Positions 1-5,691 of a stretch of 37,362 nt of DNA are shown piece after piece (positions within the stretch are counted from its first letter, which is position 1; each line of letters starts with the position of its first letter). A program made the translations under genes and the position numbers. Source of the stretch: a virus; the IMG/VR virus record IMGVR_UViG_3300029922_000173, positions 1-37,362 of that record. One strand, 5' to 3'. The notes beneath the pieces are model-generated. The model saw nothing but the letters and a program-made list of their open reading frames with translations. It was not told where the DNA came from and did no database searches.

Positions 1-288
1 AAGGTCGGGGCTAAGGTCTGGGATAAGGTCAGGGCTAAGGTCTGGGATAAGGTCTGGGCTAAGGTCGGGGCTAAGGTCAGGGCTAAGGTCTGGGATAAGG
101 TCGGGGCTAAGGTCTGGGATAAGGTCTGGGATAAGGTCGGGGCTAAGGTCGGGGCTAAGGTCTGGGCTAAGGTCAGGGCTAAGGTCTGGGATAAGGTCAG
201 GGATAAGGTCTGGGATAAGGTCAGGGCTAAGGTCTGGGCTAAGGTCGGGGCTAAGGTCTGGGATAAGGTCAGGGATAAGGTCGGGGAT
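1..288 (+). repeat. 12-bp coding tandem repeat, 24 copies
   Basis: The unit is AAGGTC-N-GGG-M-T. Ten of its 12 positions are invariant in all 24 copies. Only position 7 (G, T or A) and position 11 (C or A) vary, which changes codon 3 between Gly, Trp and Arg and codon 4 between Ala and Asp. All six combinations occur: WD 8, GA 6, RA 4, WA 3, RD 2, GD 1. The array runs off the left edge, so the true copy number is unknown. It is much more GC-rich than its surroundings. Confidence 0.97.
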
Positions 289-324
289 AATATTTCAAAT
301 AGATTAAATTTAAAAGGAATATAA
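1..324 (+). CDS. Tetrapeptide-repeat protein, 5' end missing
   Basis: The frame is open from base 1 to a TAA at 322-324. It reads 24 tandem copies of a four-residue unit Lys-Val-(Gly/Trp/Arg)-(Ala/Asp), then a short unique tail ([12 protein letters not shown]). No start is visible because the window begins inside the repeat. Similar K/Q-V-W/R-D/A repeats occur, from my knowledge of the family, inside bacterial DUF6745 proteins, just before a GxxDxGWxxFYDYF segment. Here that segment sits in the next gene, which has its own start at 326. This ORF may therefore be the C-terminally truncated remnant of a DUF6745 paralogue, or a stand-alone repeat protein. The function is unknown. Confidence 0.6.
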   Translation, partial: KVGAKVWDKVRAKVWDKVWAKVGAKVRAKVWDKVGAKVWDKVWDKVGAKVGAKVWAKVRAKVWDKVRDKVWDKVRAKVWAKVGAKVWDKVRDKVGDNISNRLNLKGI

Positions 325-325
325 A

Positions 326-1162
326 ATGTTAAATGAACTTAATGATAAACAAGAAAAACTAATGGAAGAAATATCATTAGAGTATGAAGAAAATTCTTTA
401 AATGGCGACGATTCATACAATATTGATGAAATTGTTTTTGGAATAAATTTTATATATGGATTATCTGATTTAAAAGAACCTGAAATAGTTATTTGTAATT
501 CTCCTATGGAAATGGCTATTGAATCTAATTTAAAATCAGGAGAAACAATAGATTATTTAGGTAATGGATATGATTCAGGTTGGACTGCATGGTGTGATTA
601 TTTTCAAAGAATTGGTATTATAGAAAAAAATGAATATGATTTTGATAAATGGCGTGATTTTATATTAAAATCAGGTGTATTCGCTACTGTGTTATGTGAG
701 AATGTAGCATTTGTTTGCATTAAACCTTGTAAATTAAATAGAAATGAAAATGGAGATTTACACTGTATAGATGGTCTAGCAATAGAATGGCGTGATGGGT
801 ATGGAGAATATTATTTGAATGGAGTTTCTGTTGAGGATAAGATTGTTTTAACACCTACTAATGAACTAGATTCAAAATTAGTATTAACAGAAAAAAATGC
901 AGAAGTTAGGCGTGAAATAGTAAGAAAAATAGGAACAGAAAAATTATGTAAGGATCTTAATTCTAAGGTTATTGATATGAAAGATAATTATGAATTGTTA
1001 GGTCTTGATTTAGGAGATAACAGAATCAGACCATATTTGAAAATGATAAATCCCTCTATTGGAACTTATCATATTGAAGGTGTTCATCCAGATTGTAAGA
1101 CGGTTGATGAGGCATTAAAGTTTAGAAATGGAAGAGAAGGAAGACCAGTTATATTAACTTAA
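326..1162 (+). CDS. DUF6745-like protein
   Basis: This 278-residue protein resembles the DUF6745 family, judged from remembered family patterns. Its N-terminal half carries a PEIVICNSPMEMA-like stretch. A GYDSGWTAWCDYF segment follows near residues 81-93. The middle has ENVAFVCIKP...NGDLHCIDGLAIEWRDGYGEYYLNGV, the family signature (around 124-167), split here for brevity. The C-terminus has LKMINPSIGTYHIEGV followed by KTVDEALKFRNG. The K-V-W-D repeat that bacterial homologues carry before the GWxxFYDYF segment is absent and lies instead in the ORF ending 2 bases upstream. The start at 326 has an AAGGA site at about 313-317. The biochemical role is unknown; I call the family, not a function. 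Confidence 0.7.
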   Translation: MLNELNDKQEKLMEEISLEYEENSLNGDDSYNIDEIVFGINFIYGLSDLKEPEIVICNSPMEMAIESNLKSGETIDYLGNGYDSGWTAWCDYFQRIGIIEKNEYDFDKWRDFILKSGVFATVLCENVAFVCIKPCKLNRNENGDLHCIDGLAIEWRDGYGEYYLNGVSVEDKIVLTPTNELDSKLVLTEKNAEVRREIVRKIGTEKLCKDLNSKVIDMKDNYELLGLDLGDNRIRPYLKMINPSIGTYHIEGVHPDCKTVDEALKFRNGREGRPVILT

Positions 1163-1172
1163 GGAGATTTAT

Positions 1173-2057
1173 ATGGCACTAAAAGCAAAAGCACCAGAAG
1201 AAGTAAAACCAAGTAAACCGAAGTTTATGATTTATGGAGAATCAGGAGTTGGGAAGACTTTCTTTGCTCTTGATTTCCCAAAACCTTATTTAATAGATAC
1301 AGAGGGGGGCGCAGTTCGTGAACAATACCAAGCGAAACTTAAAAAAGTCGGAGGAGCGTACTTTGGGAAAGAAGAGGGAAGCCAAGACTTTAAGGCGGTT
1401 ATCCAAGAAGTCAGAGAACTATGCACAACACCTCATGAGTATAAAACTCTCATCATTGATTCCTTTACCTACCTTTATATGCTCGAAGCAGCAGAAGCCG
1501 AAGCAAAAGGAGGAAGTGATTTTGGAAGAGATAAAAAAGCAGCTAATGTTCCGACTAGACAGCTTATATCCCAACTTGAAAAATGTGATCTCAACGTCAT
1601 CCTTATTTGTCACTCTAAACAATCATGGGAACGTAGAGGTAAAGATATTATCAATACAGGAACTACTTTTGACGGATACGAAAAACTTGAGTACATTCTT
1701 GACCTTGCCGTAGAGATTTTAAAGGGTGGAAAGACCTTCTATGTTAAGAAATCAAGGATTACTTGTTTCCCTACGGGAGATTCATTCCCACTATCTTATG
1801 ATAAGTTCTCAGAAGTATATGGACGACAAATAATAGAGAAAGAGTCTGTTCCTATTATATTGGCTACTAAAGAGCAATGTGATCGTTTAACAGAATTATG
1901 TGAAGGTTTAAAAGTAGACCAAGAAACGATAGATAAGTGGCTATCCAAATGTAATGTGGACGGTATTCAGGAAATGAGTAATGAACAAATATCATCCTTG
2001 ATTAATTTTTGTGAAAAACAGGTATTAAGACTTTCTTTAACGGGGGATAAAAAATGA
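1173..2057 (+). CDS. Sak4-like RecA-fold ATPase (AAA_24 type)
   Basis: The 294-residue protein has a Walker A motif GESGVGKT at residues 22-29, a Walker B strand TLIIDS at 92-97 and a sensor-like ILICHSKQ around 143-150. This is the minimal RecA-like core of phage Sak4 single-strand annealing or recombination ATPases. Such proteins help recombination-dependent replication and usually act with a single-strand DNA-binding partner. The next gene overlaps it by four bases (ATGA) and looks like that partner, with a VRR-NUC nuclease following. The start has a strong AAGGAG site 7 bases upstream. The C-terminal 70 residues are probably a helical accessory region. Confidence 0.85.
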   Translation: MALKAKAPEEVKPSKPKFMIYGESGVGKTFFALDFPKPYLIDTEGGAVREQYQAKLKKVGGAYFGKEEGSQDFKAVIQEVRELCTTPHEYKTLIIDSFTYLYMLEAAEAEAKGGSDFGRDKKAANVPTRQLISQLEKCDLNVILICHSKQSWERRGKDIINTGTTFDGYEKLEYILDLAVEILKGGKTFYVKKSRITCFPTGDSFPLSYDKFSEVYGRQIIEKESVPIILATKEQCDRLTELCEGLKVDQETIDKWLSKCNVDGIQEMSNEQISSLINFCEKQVLRLSLTGDKK

Positions 2058-2521
2058 AACGCACCTACACCACAGACGAAAACGAACCAACAGAATCACA
2101 ATTCAAGATTCCATCAGAAGGAGAAAAACTTTTCCAAGTTACAGACATCAACCCAGCCGTAACCCCATCAGGCGAAGATGACAATATCCAGGTAGTCAAG
2201 TTAGAGATTGTTGGTGGGGATGACAATGGATTATCAATCTTAAATAGGGTTAATTTGAATCAAGATGAGAAGGCTTTTTACTTTGCAAGGCTATTCCTGA
2301 AAGCCATCGGAGAGCCGTATAAGGGAGAAATTGAGCTTGACACGGATCATTGGTGCGGTCGTCAATTCTACGCAACAGTAAAGCATACCAAGTCCAAAGA
2401 CGGCACTAAAACCTATGCCAATATTGGTGAGTATAATTTTGACAAGAAAATTGAACAGGTATTCCAAGCCAAAAATCCAGGCAATGTTAAATCACCAGAA
2501 GAAATTGCATGGGAGGAATAG
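2054..2521 (+). CDS. DUF669-like, probable ssDNA-binding partner of Sak4-like ATPase
   Basis: This 155-residue protein has the layout of phage DUF669 proteins that follow AAA_24/Sak4 ATPases. An N-terminal PSEGEKLFQVTDI strand is followed by a NIQVVKLEIVGGDDNG strand-turn, an aromatic YFARLFLKAIG helix and a QFYATVKHTKS...TYANIGEYNF beta segment. The C-terminus is short and acidic and ends in EEIAWEE. An acidic tail of this kind is common in ssDNA-binding proteins and often docks partners. The ATGA overlap with the ATPase gene suggests translational coupling. The family is recognised by pattern and context; DNA binding is inferred. Confidence 0.65.
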   Translation: MKRTYTTDENEPTESQFKIPSEGEKLFQVTDINPAVTPSGEDDNIQVVKLEIVGGDDNGLSILNRVNLNQDEKAFYFARLFLKAIGEPYKGEIELDTDHWCGRQFYATVKHTKSKDGTKTYANIGEYNFDKKIEQVFQAKNPGNVKSPEEIAWEE

Positions 2522-2522
2522 A

Positions 2523-2894
2523 GTGAGATTAGAAAAAGACCTCTCCAAACAAGTCCAAGAAAGACTTTCATTATATCAAATGACAGGAGAGGTTCTATGG
2601 TACGGTCGTCTTAACTCATTGAAGGTTAAGACCATAATGGGCACATGGGTTCAAGGATGTCCAAAAGGAACCCCAGATTATATAGTCCTTGTAAACATAC
2701 CTGGAGAAGTTTTCCCGCTATTCTTAGAGCTTAAATCTGAAGTGGGTACATTAAGGCCAGAACAGAAAGAATTCTACTTAAAATATAATAATCCTAAAGT
2801 TCAGACAATGATATTGAGAGATATTAAGGAATTAGATCAATGGATAGAATCACATGCAATCGATATGACAAAGATGATGCTGACAGACTTATAA
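2523..2894 (+). CDS. VRR-NUC domain nuclease
   Basis: The most likely start is the GTG at 2523, which has a GGAGGAA site 4 bases upstream. A longer frame beginning at 2415 would run deep into the preceding gene. The resulting 123-residue protein matches the VRR-NUC fold of the PD-(D/E)XK group: GTPD at residues 49-52, an ELK at 69-71 and the conserved Gln at 81 in LRPEQKEF. These supply the metal-binding Asp, Glu and Lys of a nuclease. Phage VRR-NUC proteins are thought to cut branched or replication DNA, and position behind the Sak4-like pair supports a role in recombination. Confidence 0.85.
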   Translation: MRLEKDLSKQVQERLSLYQMTGEVLWYGRLNSLKVKTIMGTWVQGCPKGTPDYIVLVNIPGEVFPLFLELKSEVGTLRPEQKEFYLKYNNPKVQTMILRDIKELDQWIESHAIDMTKMMLTDL

Positions 2895-2956
2895 CACCAA
2901 CAGAATACAAAGCGCAACAATCAGGCGTTTGGGATGATGAGGACGTGCTTTTATGA
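2840..2956 (+). CDS. Small ORF overlapping the nuclease 3' end
   Basis: A 38-residue frame starts at ATG 2840, inside the last part of the VRR-NUC gene, and ends at a TGA that forms an ATGA overlap with the next small ORF. An AAGGA site lies about 10 bases before the ATG. The peptide is charged (MDRITCNRYDKDDADR and so on, ending WDDEDVLL). I recognise no family. The chained overlaps are typical of tightly packed phage genes, but length alone does not prove expression. Confidence 0.4.
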   Translation: MDRITCNRYDKDDADRLITPTEYKAQQSGVWDDEDVLL

Positions 2957-3039
2957 AATACAATCCTTGTACTTGTTTAACTCCAATGCTAAATAATGAG
3001 AAATGTCCTATACACGGGTTACTTAAACGTCATTGTTAA
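2953..3039 (+). CDS. Cys-rich miniprotein
   Basis: This is a 28-residue ORF with the pattern C-x-C ... C-x2-H ... H-C, which could bind one zinc ion. It starts in an ATGA overlap with the preceding ORF. Its last codons run into the first copy of the repeated leader that precedes the next gene. It resembles the tiny conserved phage proteins of the CxCxxxxxxxxxxCPxHG kind. The function is unknown. Confidence 0.45.
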   Translation: MKYNPCTCLTPMLNNEKCPIHGLLKRHC

Positions 3040-3051
3040 AGGAGGGATATG
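3026..3051 (+). promoter_or_regulatory. Start-associated leader, copy 1 (type A)
   Basis: The site reads AACGT followed by CATTGTTAAAGGAGGGATAT and the G of the start codon at 3049. It contains a full AGGAGG ribosome site. The same 20-base core recurs before other small genes at 5732, 5907, 6291 (one change), 6525 and 6627, the last two in diverged form. Confidence 0.85.
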
Positions 3052-3228
3052 AACGATAAGCCACCATTAGGACTTAGACCAAGATTCATTATGGAACGTA
3101 ACCGCATGATAGAGATATTTGAAGCAATGCTTAGATACGTTGATGCTGACAAGAAGGTTCCTAAAAAATGGCGTAAAGAGTTAAATGAATTATTAACGTC
3201 ATTGTTAAAGGAACGGAGAGCGTTATGA
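3049..3228 (+). CDS. Hypothetical 59-aa protein
   Basis: ATG 3049 follows a perfect AGGAGGG site in the repeated leader. The peptide is basic and helical (MNDKPPLGLRPRFIMERNRM..., then a LRYVDADKKVPKKWRKELNEL segment of amphipathic helix). Its last 13 residues (TSLLKERRAL region) are simply the translation of the next leader copy, so the C-terminus overlaps the ribosome site of the following gene. It ends in an ATGA overlap with that gene at 3225. No family is recognised with certainty. Confidence 0.65.
   Translation: MNDKPPLGLRPRFIMERNRMIEIFEAMLRYVDADKKVPKKWRKELNELLTSLLKERRAL
3195..3227 (+). promoter_or_regulatory. Start-associated leader, hybrid of types A and B
   Basis: The left part (AACGTCATTGTTAAAGGA) matches type A leader copy 1. 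The right part (ACGGAGAGCGTTATG) matches the type B leader at 3961-3978. It lies inside the coding region of the 59-aa gene and supplies the ribosome site for the gene at 3225. Confidence 0.75.
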
Positions 3229-3530
3229 CTAAACTTGAGGCAGTAATTGAATATGGTTTCCCAAGAGGCATAGGTAGTACAAGTGCAATGTTAGGAGGTT
3301 TGATTAGTAATCCTAACGCAGTAGTATTGGTTGCTGATTATCAACAAGCAAAACAACTTAACCTTGCAAGCCATCAATTTATTACTATTGATTCTATTCC
3401 AGAATCTTTAAGGGGGCTAAGAAAGCCTTTACTTATTGACCATCACGCTCTTGCAATATTAGTTCGTAACAATAATGAAATATTGTTAGAAGTTGGGGAT
3501 AAAAGAAAACTGTATAGGAAGTCTAAATAA
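3225..3530 (+). CDS. Hypothetical protein with P-loop-like N-terminus
   Basis: The 101-residue protein begins with a strand and glycine loop, EYGFPRGIGSTSAML (residues 9-23), that looks like a shrunken Walker A loop (usually GxxxxGKT/S) with Lys replaced by Ser. A hydrophobic strand AVVLVADYQQAKQL follows, then an ITIDSIPESLRGLRKPLLIDHHAL segment that resembles a Walker B-type strand ending in Asp. The arrangement recalls small phage proteins with a degenerate P-loop. Nucleotide binding is doubtful because the lysine is missing. It is read from an overlapping start within the hybrid leader. Confidence 0.7.
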   Translation: MTKLEAVIEYGFPRGIGSTSAMLGGLISNPNAVVLVADYQQAKQLNLASHQFITIDSIPESLRGLRKPLLIDHHALAILVRNNNEILLEVGDKRKLYRKSK

Positions 3531-3569
3531 CCCATCACCCACAACAGTTAAAGGAACGGAGAGAGAATG
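3531..3569 (+). promoter_or_regulatory. Start-associated leader, type B copy
   Basis: The sequence CCCATCACCCACAACA is followed by GTTAAAGGAACGGAGAG and then the ATG at 3567. The same two blocks recur at 3939-3978, and the first block alone recurs at 4087-4103. Confidence 0.8.
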
Positions 3570-3938
3570 AAATCTTGTGATTGTTGCCATAGACCATTAG
3601 ATAAACAATTCATTAAGACAGGGATTTTTAAAACCTTTAAACCATTACCAGAATTTCCCAAGATGGTTCAGGTTGCCCGTAAATGCGGATATGCTATCGC
3701 TATTCATGGAACCCAAACAAGGGATATTGATATTATAGCTGTACCTTGGATTAAAAACGCCAAGGCTCCCAGAACTTTAATCAAGGCTATTTGTGGTTGT
3801 GGAAAATTTGAAGGTAATTTCGGAGTTGAAAAGCATAACTGGAAGCCTACGCAAAAGCCTCATGGACGTTTGGCATACGTTATTTATGTGGCAGGACAAA
3901 ATACATATATTGATTTAAGCATAATGAAAAGAATTTAA
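3567..3938 (+). CDS. Putative nucleotidyltransferase-fold phage protein
   Basis: The 123-residue protein starts with a Cys-rich CDCC motif (residues 4-7). Its central segment FPKMVQVARKCGYAIAIHGTQ is followed directly by TRDIDIIAVPW. A Gly-Thr turn followed by an Asp-x-Asp strand is the core of minimal nucleotidyltransferase (MNT) domains, which bind two metal ions through the Asp pair. A KPHGRLAYVIYV strand and a C-terminal YIDLSIM follow. Related phage proteins with an HGSxxRDLDLIAVPW pattern are common but uncharacterised. The shortened spacing between the turn and DxD leaves real catalysis uncertain. Confidence 0.65.
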   Translation: MKSCDCCHRPLDKQFIKTGIFKTFKPLPEFPKMVQVARKCGYAIAIHGTQTRDIDIIAVPWIKNAKAPRTLIKAICGCGKFEGNFGVEKHNWKPTQKPHGRLAYVIYVAGQNTYIDLSIMKRI

Positions 3939-3978
3939 CCCCACCACCCACAACATTAAAGGAACGGAGAGCGTTATG
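3939..3978 (+). promoter_or_regulatory. Start-associated leader, type B copy
   Basis: This copy begins immediately after the stop of the preceding gene with CCCCACCACCCACAACA. It continues with TTAAAGGAACGGAGAG and ends at the start codon at 3976. It differs from the copy at 3531 by only a few bases. Confidence 0.8.
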
Positions 3979-4086
3979 ATACACGAGAAATTATACAACG
4001 CAATGATTAAAGGCTCACCTCATAAAGTTAAAGATATACTTTTGTTTGGGTTCATTCTTATTTACAGGAAAACGATTAAAGCATAA
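3976..4086 (+). CDS. Small hydrophobic ORF
   Basis: This 36-residue ORF follows a type B leader. It has a basic N-terminal half and a short hydrophobic core (DILLFGFILIY, about residues 21-31) followed by RKTIKA. It could be a very small membrane-associated peptide. No family is recognised. The leader and ribosome site are the main support for translation. Confidence 0.5.
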   Translation: MIHEKLYNAMIKGSPHKVKDILLFGFILIYRKTIKA

Positions 4087-4174
4087 TCCCATCACCCACA
4101 ACAGGAAGGCTAGAGGAGTAAGGACTAACCTGCCAAGTATTTTGGAGGCGACAAACTAAACAAGGAGAGTGATA
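4087..4174 (+). other. Short intergenic region with partial type B leader
   Basis: Positions 4087-4103 carry the CCCATCACCCACAACA block, but the ribosome-site half is replaced by unrelated sequence rich in AGGAGG-like stretches (GAGGAGTAAGGACTAACC). No ORF of note follows until the ATG at 4175. It may be the scar of a lost small gene. Confidence 0.4.
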
Positions 4175-4579
4175 ATGGATCAAACAACACCGTTCGTAAT
4201 GCCGTGGGGAATTATCGTTATATTAGTTATTGTTTTAATAGGAGTGATTGCTGGATTAATGTATTTATTGCCTACCTATGGCGTATGGAAAGCTCATAAA
4301 TCAGGAGAAGCTGATCTTATGAGAGCTAAGAATGAACAAAAAATTCAAATTGCTCAAGCTTCATCACGTTTAGAAGCTGCTGAAATGAATAAGAAAGCAA
4401 CTATCGTAGAAGCAGAAGCTGTTGCTGCTCAGATCAAGACTATAGGAACTAATCTTACAGAACATGATCTTTATCTAAAGTGGCAATGGATTAATATGAT
4501 GGAAAAGGCTGATGATAATGCTATGAGAACAATTTATGTTCCTACTGAATGTAACTTACCTATTTTAGCTAAGGAATAA
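4175..4579 (+). CDS. SPFH/band-7-tail-like membrane protein
   Basis: ATG 4175 has an AAGGAGAG site 5 bases upstream and is preferred over the in-frame GTG at 4169. The 134-residue protein has one membrane segment (about residues 9-33). A charged Ala/Glu/Lys-rich coiled coil follows (about 42-92, with GEADLMRAKNEQKIQIAQAS and AEAEAVAAQ). The conserved tail is YLKWQWINMME...TIYVPTECNLPIL. This matches a widespread phage protein family resembling the C-terminal half of SPFH proteins (stomatin/prohibitin-like) without the SPFH domain itself. It is probably anchored in the inner membrane with the coiled coil forming oligomers. Its role in infection is unknown. Confidence 0.75.
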   Translation: MDQTTPFVMPWGIIVILVIVLIGVIAGLMYLLPTYGVWKAHKSGEADLMRAKNEQKIQIAQASSRLEAAEMNKKATIVEAEAVAAQIKTIGTNLTEHDLYLKWQWINMMEKADDNAMRTIYVPTECNLPILAKE

Positions 4580-4581
4580 GA

Positions 4582-4598
4582 TTGCAATCAGAGAGTTA
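4582..4598 (+). repeat. TTGCAATC-type repeat, copy 1
   Basis: TTGCAATCAGAGAGTTA here matches TTGCAATCGGAGGGTTGA at 4950-4967. Copy 1 precedes a membrane-protein gene; copy 2 lies 7 bases before the tRNA-like RNA. The repeat could mark cassette junctions or be an RNA-level motif. Confidence 0.6.
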
Positions 4599-4612
4599 AC
4601 AAGGAGAGTGAA

Positions 4613-4855
4613 ATGACACCTACAGGAATTGAAACTTTAACAAGAGAATTTAATGGTTTAAAAGACCACATTGAAAGAGAAGAACAATTACCAGCGGTTG
4701 TATTCTTCTTTATTACGTTAATAATCTTTCACGACCAAATTAAATCTATTAAAGACTTCAGGTTGCTTGGAATTACATGGGGAATGGTATGTATTCTTTG
4801 GTATGGATCTTCGGTGATTCGTAAACTAATAAAAAAAACTACCAGAAAATATTAA
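4613..4855 (+). CDS. Small two-segment membrane protein
   Basis: This 80-residue protein has an acidic, helical N-terminus. It then has two hydrophobic segments, about residues 27-41 (PAVVFFFITLIIFHD) and 52-69 (LLGITWGMVCILWYGSSV), and a very basic tail (IRKLIKKTTRKY). The positive tail suggests both termini face the cytoplasm. It follows the SPFH-like gene with the same AACAAGGAGAGTGA-type ribosome site, so the two may work together. A holin role cannot be excluded but is not supported by context. Confidence 0.65.
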   Translation: MTPTGIETLTREFNGLKDHIEREEQLPAVVFFFITLIIFHDQIKSIKDFRLLGITWGMVCILWYGSSVIRKLIKKTTRKY

Positions 4856-4900
4856 TTTTATTTCCTGTAATAACATTTATAAGTAACAAAAGGAAAAGGT

Positions 4901-4942
4901 ATGGAATACTTGCCGTGTATTAAGAAGCTTGTAGAAATTTAA
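4901..4942 (+). CDS. Possible 13-aa leader peptide
   Basis: An ATG at 4901 with an AAGGAAAAGG site opens a 13-residue frame (MEYLPCIKKLVEI) that ends just before the TTGCAATC repeat and the tRNA-like RNA. It could be a leader peptide or chance. Confidence 0.25.
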   Translation: MEYLPCIKKLVEI

Positions 4943-4949
4943 TAGTATT

Positions 4950-4967
4950 TTGCAATCGGAGGGTTGA
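4950..4967 (+). repeat. TTGCAATC-type repeat, copy 2
   Basis: TTGCAATCGGAGGGTTGA is the partner of the copy at 4582-4598. It ends 7 bases before the tRNA-like structure. Confidence 0.6.
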
Positions 4968-4973
4968 ATTAAC

Positions 4974-5080
4974 AGTGGATGTGGCGGAATAAGACGCTAA
5001 GAGCAAGACGATGGAACTCTTAGGCCCAGGTGTCCATCCCACATAAGCCGTGCAGGTATGAAACAATCCTGCCATCCACT
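4974..5080 (+). ncRNA. tRNA-like RNA with aberrant loops
   Basis: The sequence folds like a class II tRNA. There is a perfect 7-bp acceptor stem GTGGATG/CATCCAC (4975-4981 with 5073-5079, extended by A4974-T5080). A T-G spacer and a 3-bp D stem GCG/CGC (4984-4986 with 4995-4997) follow. The anticodon-type stem is AAGAG/CTCTT (4999-5003 with 5017-5021; 7 bp if flanks are counted). A variable region of about 30 nt and a 5-bp T stem GCAGG/CCTGC (5052-5056 with 5068-5072) complete it. The loops are wrong for translation: D loop 8 nt without GG, anticodon loop 13 nt, T loop 11 nt (TATGAAACAAT, not TTCGAAT). No CCA is encoded. The 5' half (GATGTGGCGGAA...GACGC) and the T stem resemble tRNA-Leu. It lies 42 bases before the next gene. 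Confidence 0.55.
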
Positions 5081-5089
5081 TATATAGAT

Positions 5090-5406
5090 TTGTCCAGCAG
5101 AGACATAAGAAAGGGAATGACAATGAATGAAGATACACAGGTAGATAATTATGGAGCAGCGCAAACTGAAAGAGATCCTGATTTAAAAAGTTATGTAGGA
5201 ACAAAGATTTTACTTGCAAAGCCTATGTCAAATTCAGAATGGGTAAAAGGTAGAAATCAAGAATCAACAGGTCAAGAAGGATATTTAGTTATATATGATA
5301 ATGGTTATCAAGCATGGAGTCCAAAAGATGTCTTTGACACCCACTATCGTTTATTAACCAATGAAGAAAAACTAGTAATGAGATATTAAAATGTCCTGCT
5401 GGACAA
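5090..5406. repeat. 11-bp inverted repeat flanking a gene
   Basis: TTGTCCAGCAG at 5090-5100 and CTGCTGGACAA at 5396-5406 are perfect inverse copies. They enclose the gene at 5123-5389 with little else. The right copy also forms a small local hairpin (TGTCC-TGCT-GGACA). The repeats could form a long-range stem in the mRNA or mark a cassette boundary. Confidence 0.7.
5123..5389 (+). CDS. Conserved phage protein of the KSYVGTK / SWSPKDVF family
   Basis: ATG 5123 is chosen because the AAAGGG site at 5110-5115 is 7 bases away, whereas the in-frame ATG at 5117 is too close. The 88-residue protein shows the pattern KSYVGTKILLAKPM (residues 22-35), then EGYLVIYDNGYQAWSPKDVFD (split: EGYLVIYDNGY at about 51-61, WSPKDVFD at 64-71), then YRLL. 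This layout is frequent in small phage proteins of unknown function. It follows the tRNA-like RNA and is enclosed by an 11-bp inverted repeat. No enzymatic motif is visible. Confidence 0.7.
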   Translation: MNEDTQVDNYGAAQTERDPDLKSYVGTKILLAKPMSNSEWVKGRNQESTGQEGYLVIYDNGYQAWSPKDVFDTHYRLLTNEEKLVMRY

Positions 5407-5439
5407 CTAACTTATATTTTTAACAGAGGGGGAAGGAAG

Positions 5440-5691
5440 ATGCCTAAATGTTTAAAATCATATAAAGATAAAAAGAAAGCAATAGCTTATAACAATAGGA
5501 ATAGAAAAAACAATTATTTAAGAGGCAATTTCATATTAGATAAGACCAAACGTCCGAGATATAAAAAAGAAGAAGATTATATTGTTATTCATTCTAATTT
5601 AACCGATAGAGAGATCGCTAAAAGTTTATGTCGTTCAGTTATAAGTATACAAATAAGAAGGTGGAGATTAAAGAAAGAGAACTTGCTATGA
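5440..5691 (+). CDS. Basic protein with helix-turn-helix-like C-terminus
   Basis: The 83-residue protein is preceded by a GGGGGAAGGAAG site. The N-terminal half is very basic (KDKKKAIAYNNRNRKNNYLRG). The C-terminal half, around residues 44-80, reads EEDYIVIHSNLTDREIAKSL followed by RSVISIQIRRWRLK. That is the pattern of a Myb/SANT or sigma-region-4-like helix-turn-helix found in phage DNA-binding proteins and beside HNH endonucleases. It probably binds DNA. It ends in an ATGA overlap with the next small ORF. Confidence 0.6.
   Translation: MPKCLKSYKDKKKAIAYNNRNRKNNYLRGNFILDKTKRPRYKKEEDYIVIHSNLTDREIAKSLCRSVISIQIRRWRLKKENLL

Noticed and set aside
1-288. CRISPR array
   Set aside because: The units are contiguous 12-mers with no spacers and keep an open reading frame. 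No cas genes are present.
4974-5080. Canonical tRNA-Leu gene
   Set aside because: The anticodon loop is 13 nt, the T loop 11 nt without TTC, and the D loop lacks GG, so no anticodon can be assigned. It is reported as tRNA-like instead.
5030-5122. N-terminal extension of the 5123 gene
   Set aside because: The extended start lies in the tRNA-like RNA and lacks a ribosome site. ATG 5123 has one at proper distance.
4920-5219. Minus-strand 99-aa ORF across the tRNA-like region
   Set aside because: It runs antisense to a structured RNA and the well-supported gene at 5123. It has no ribosome site and its composition is unlike its neighbours.
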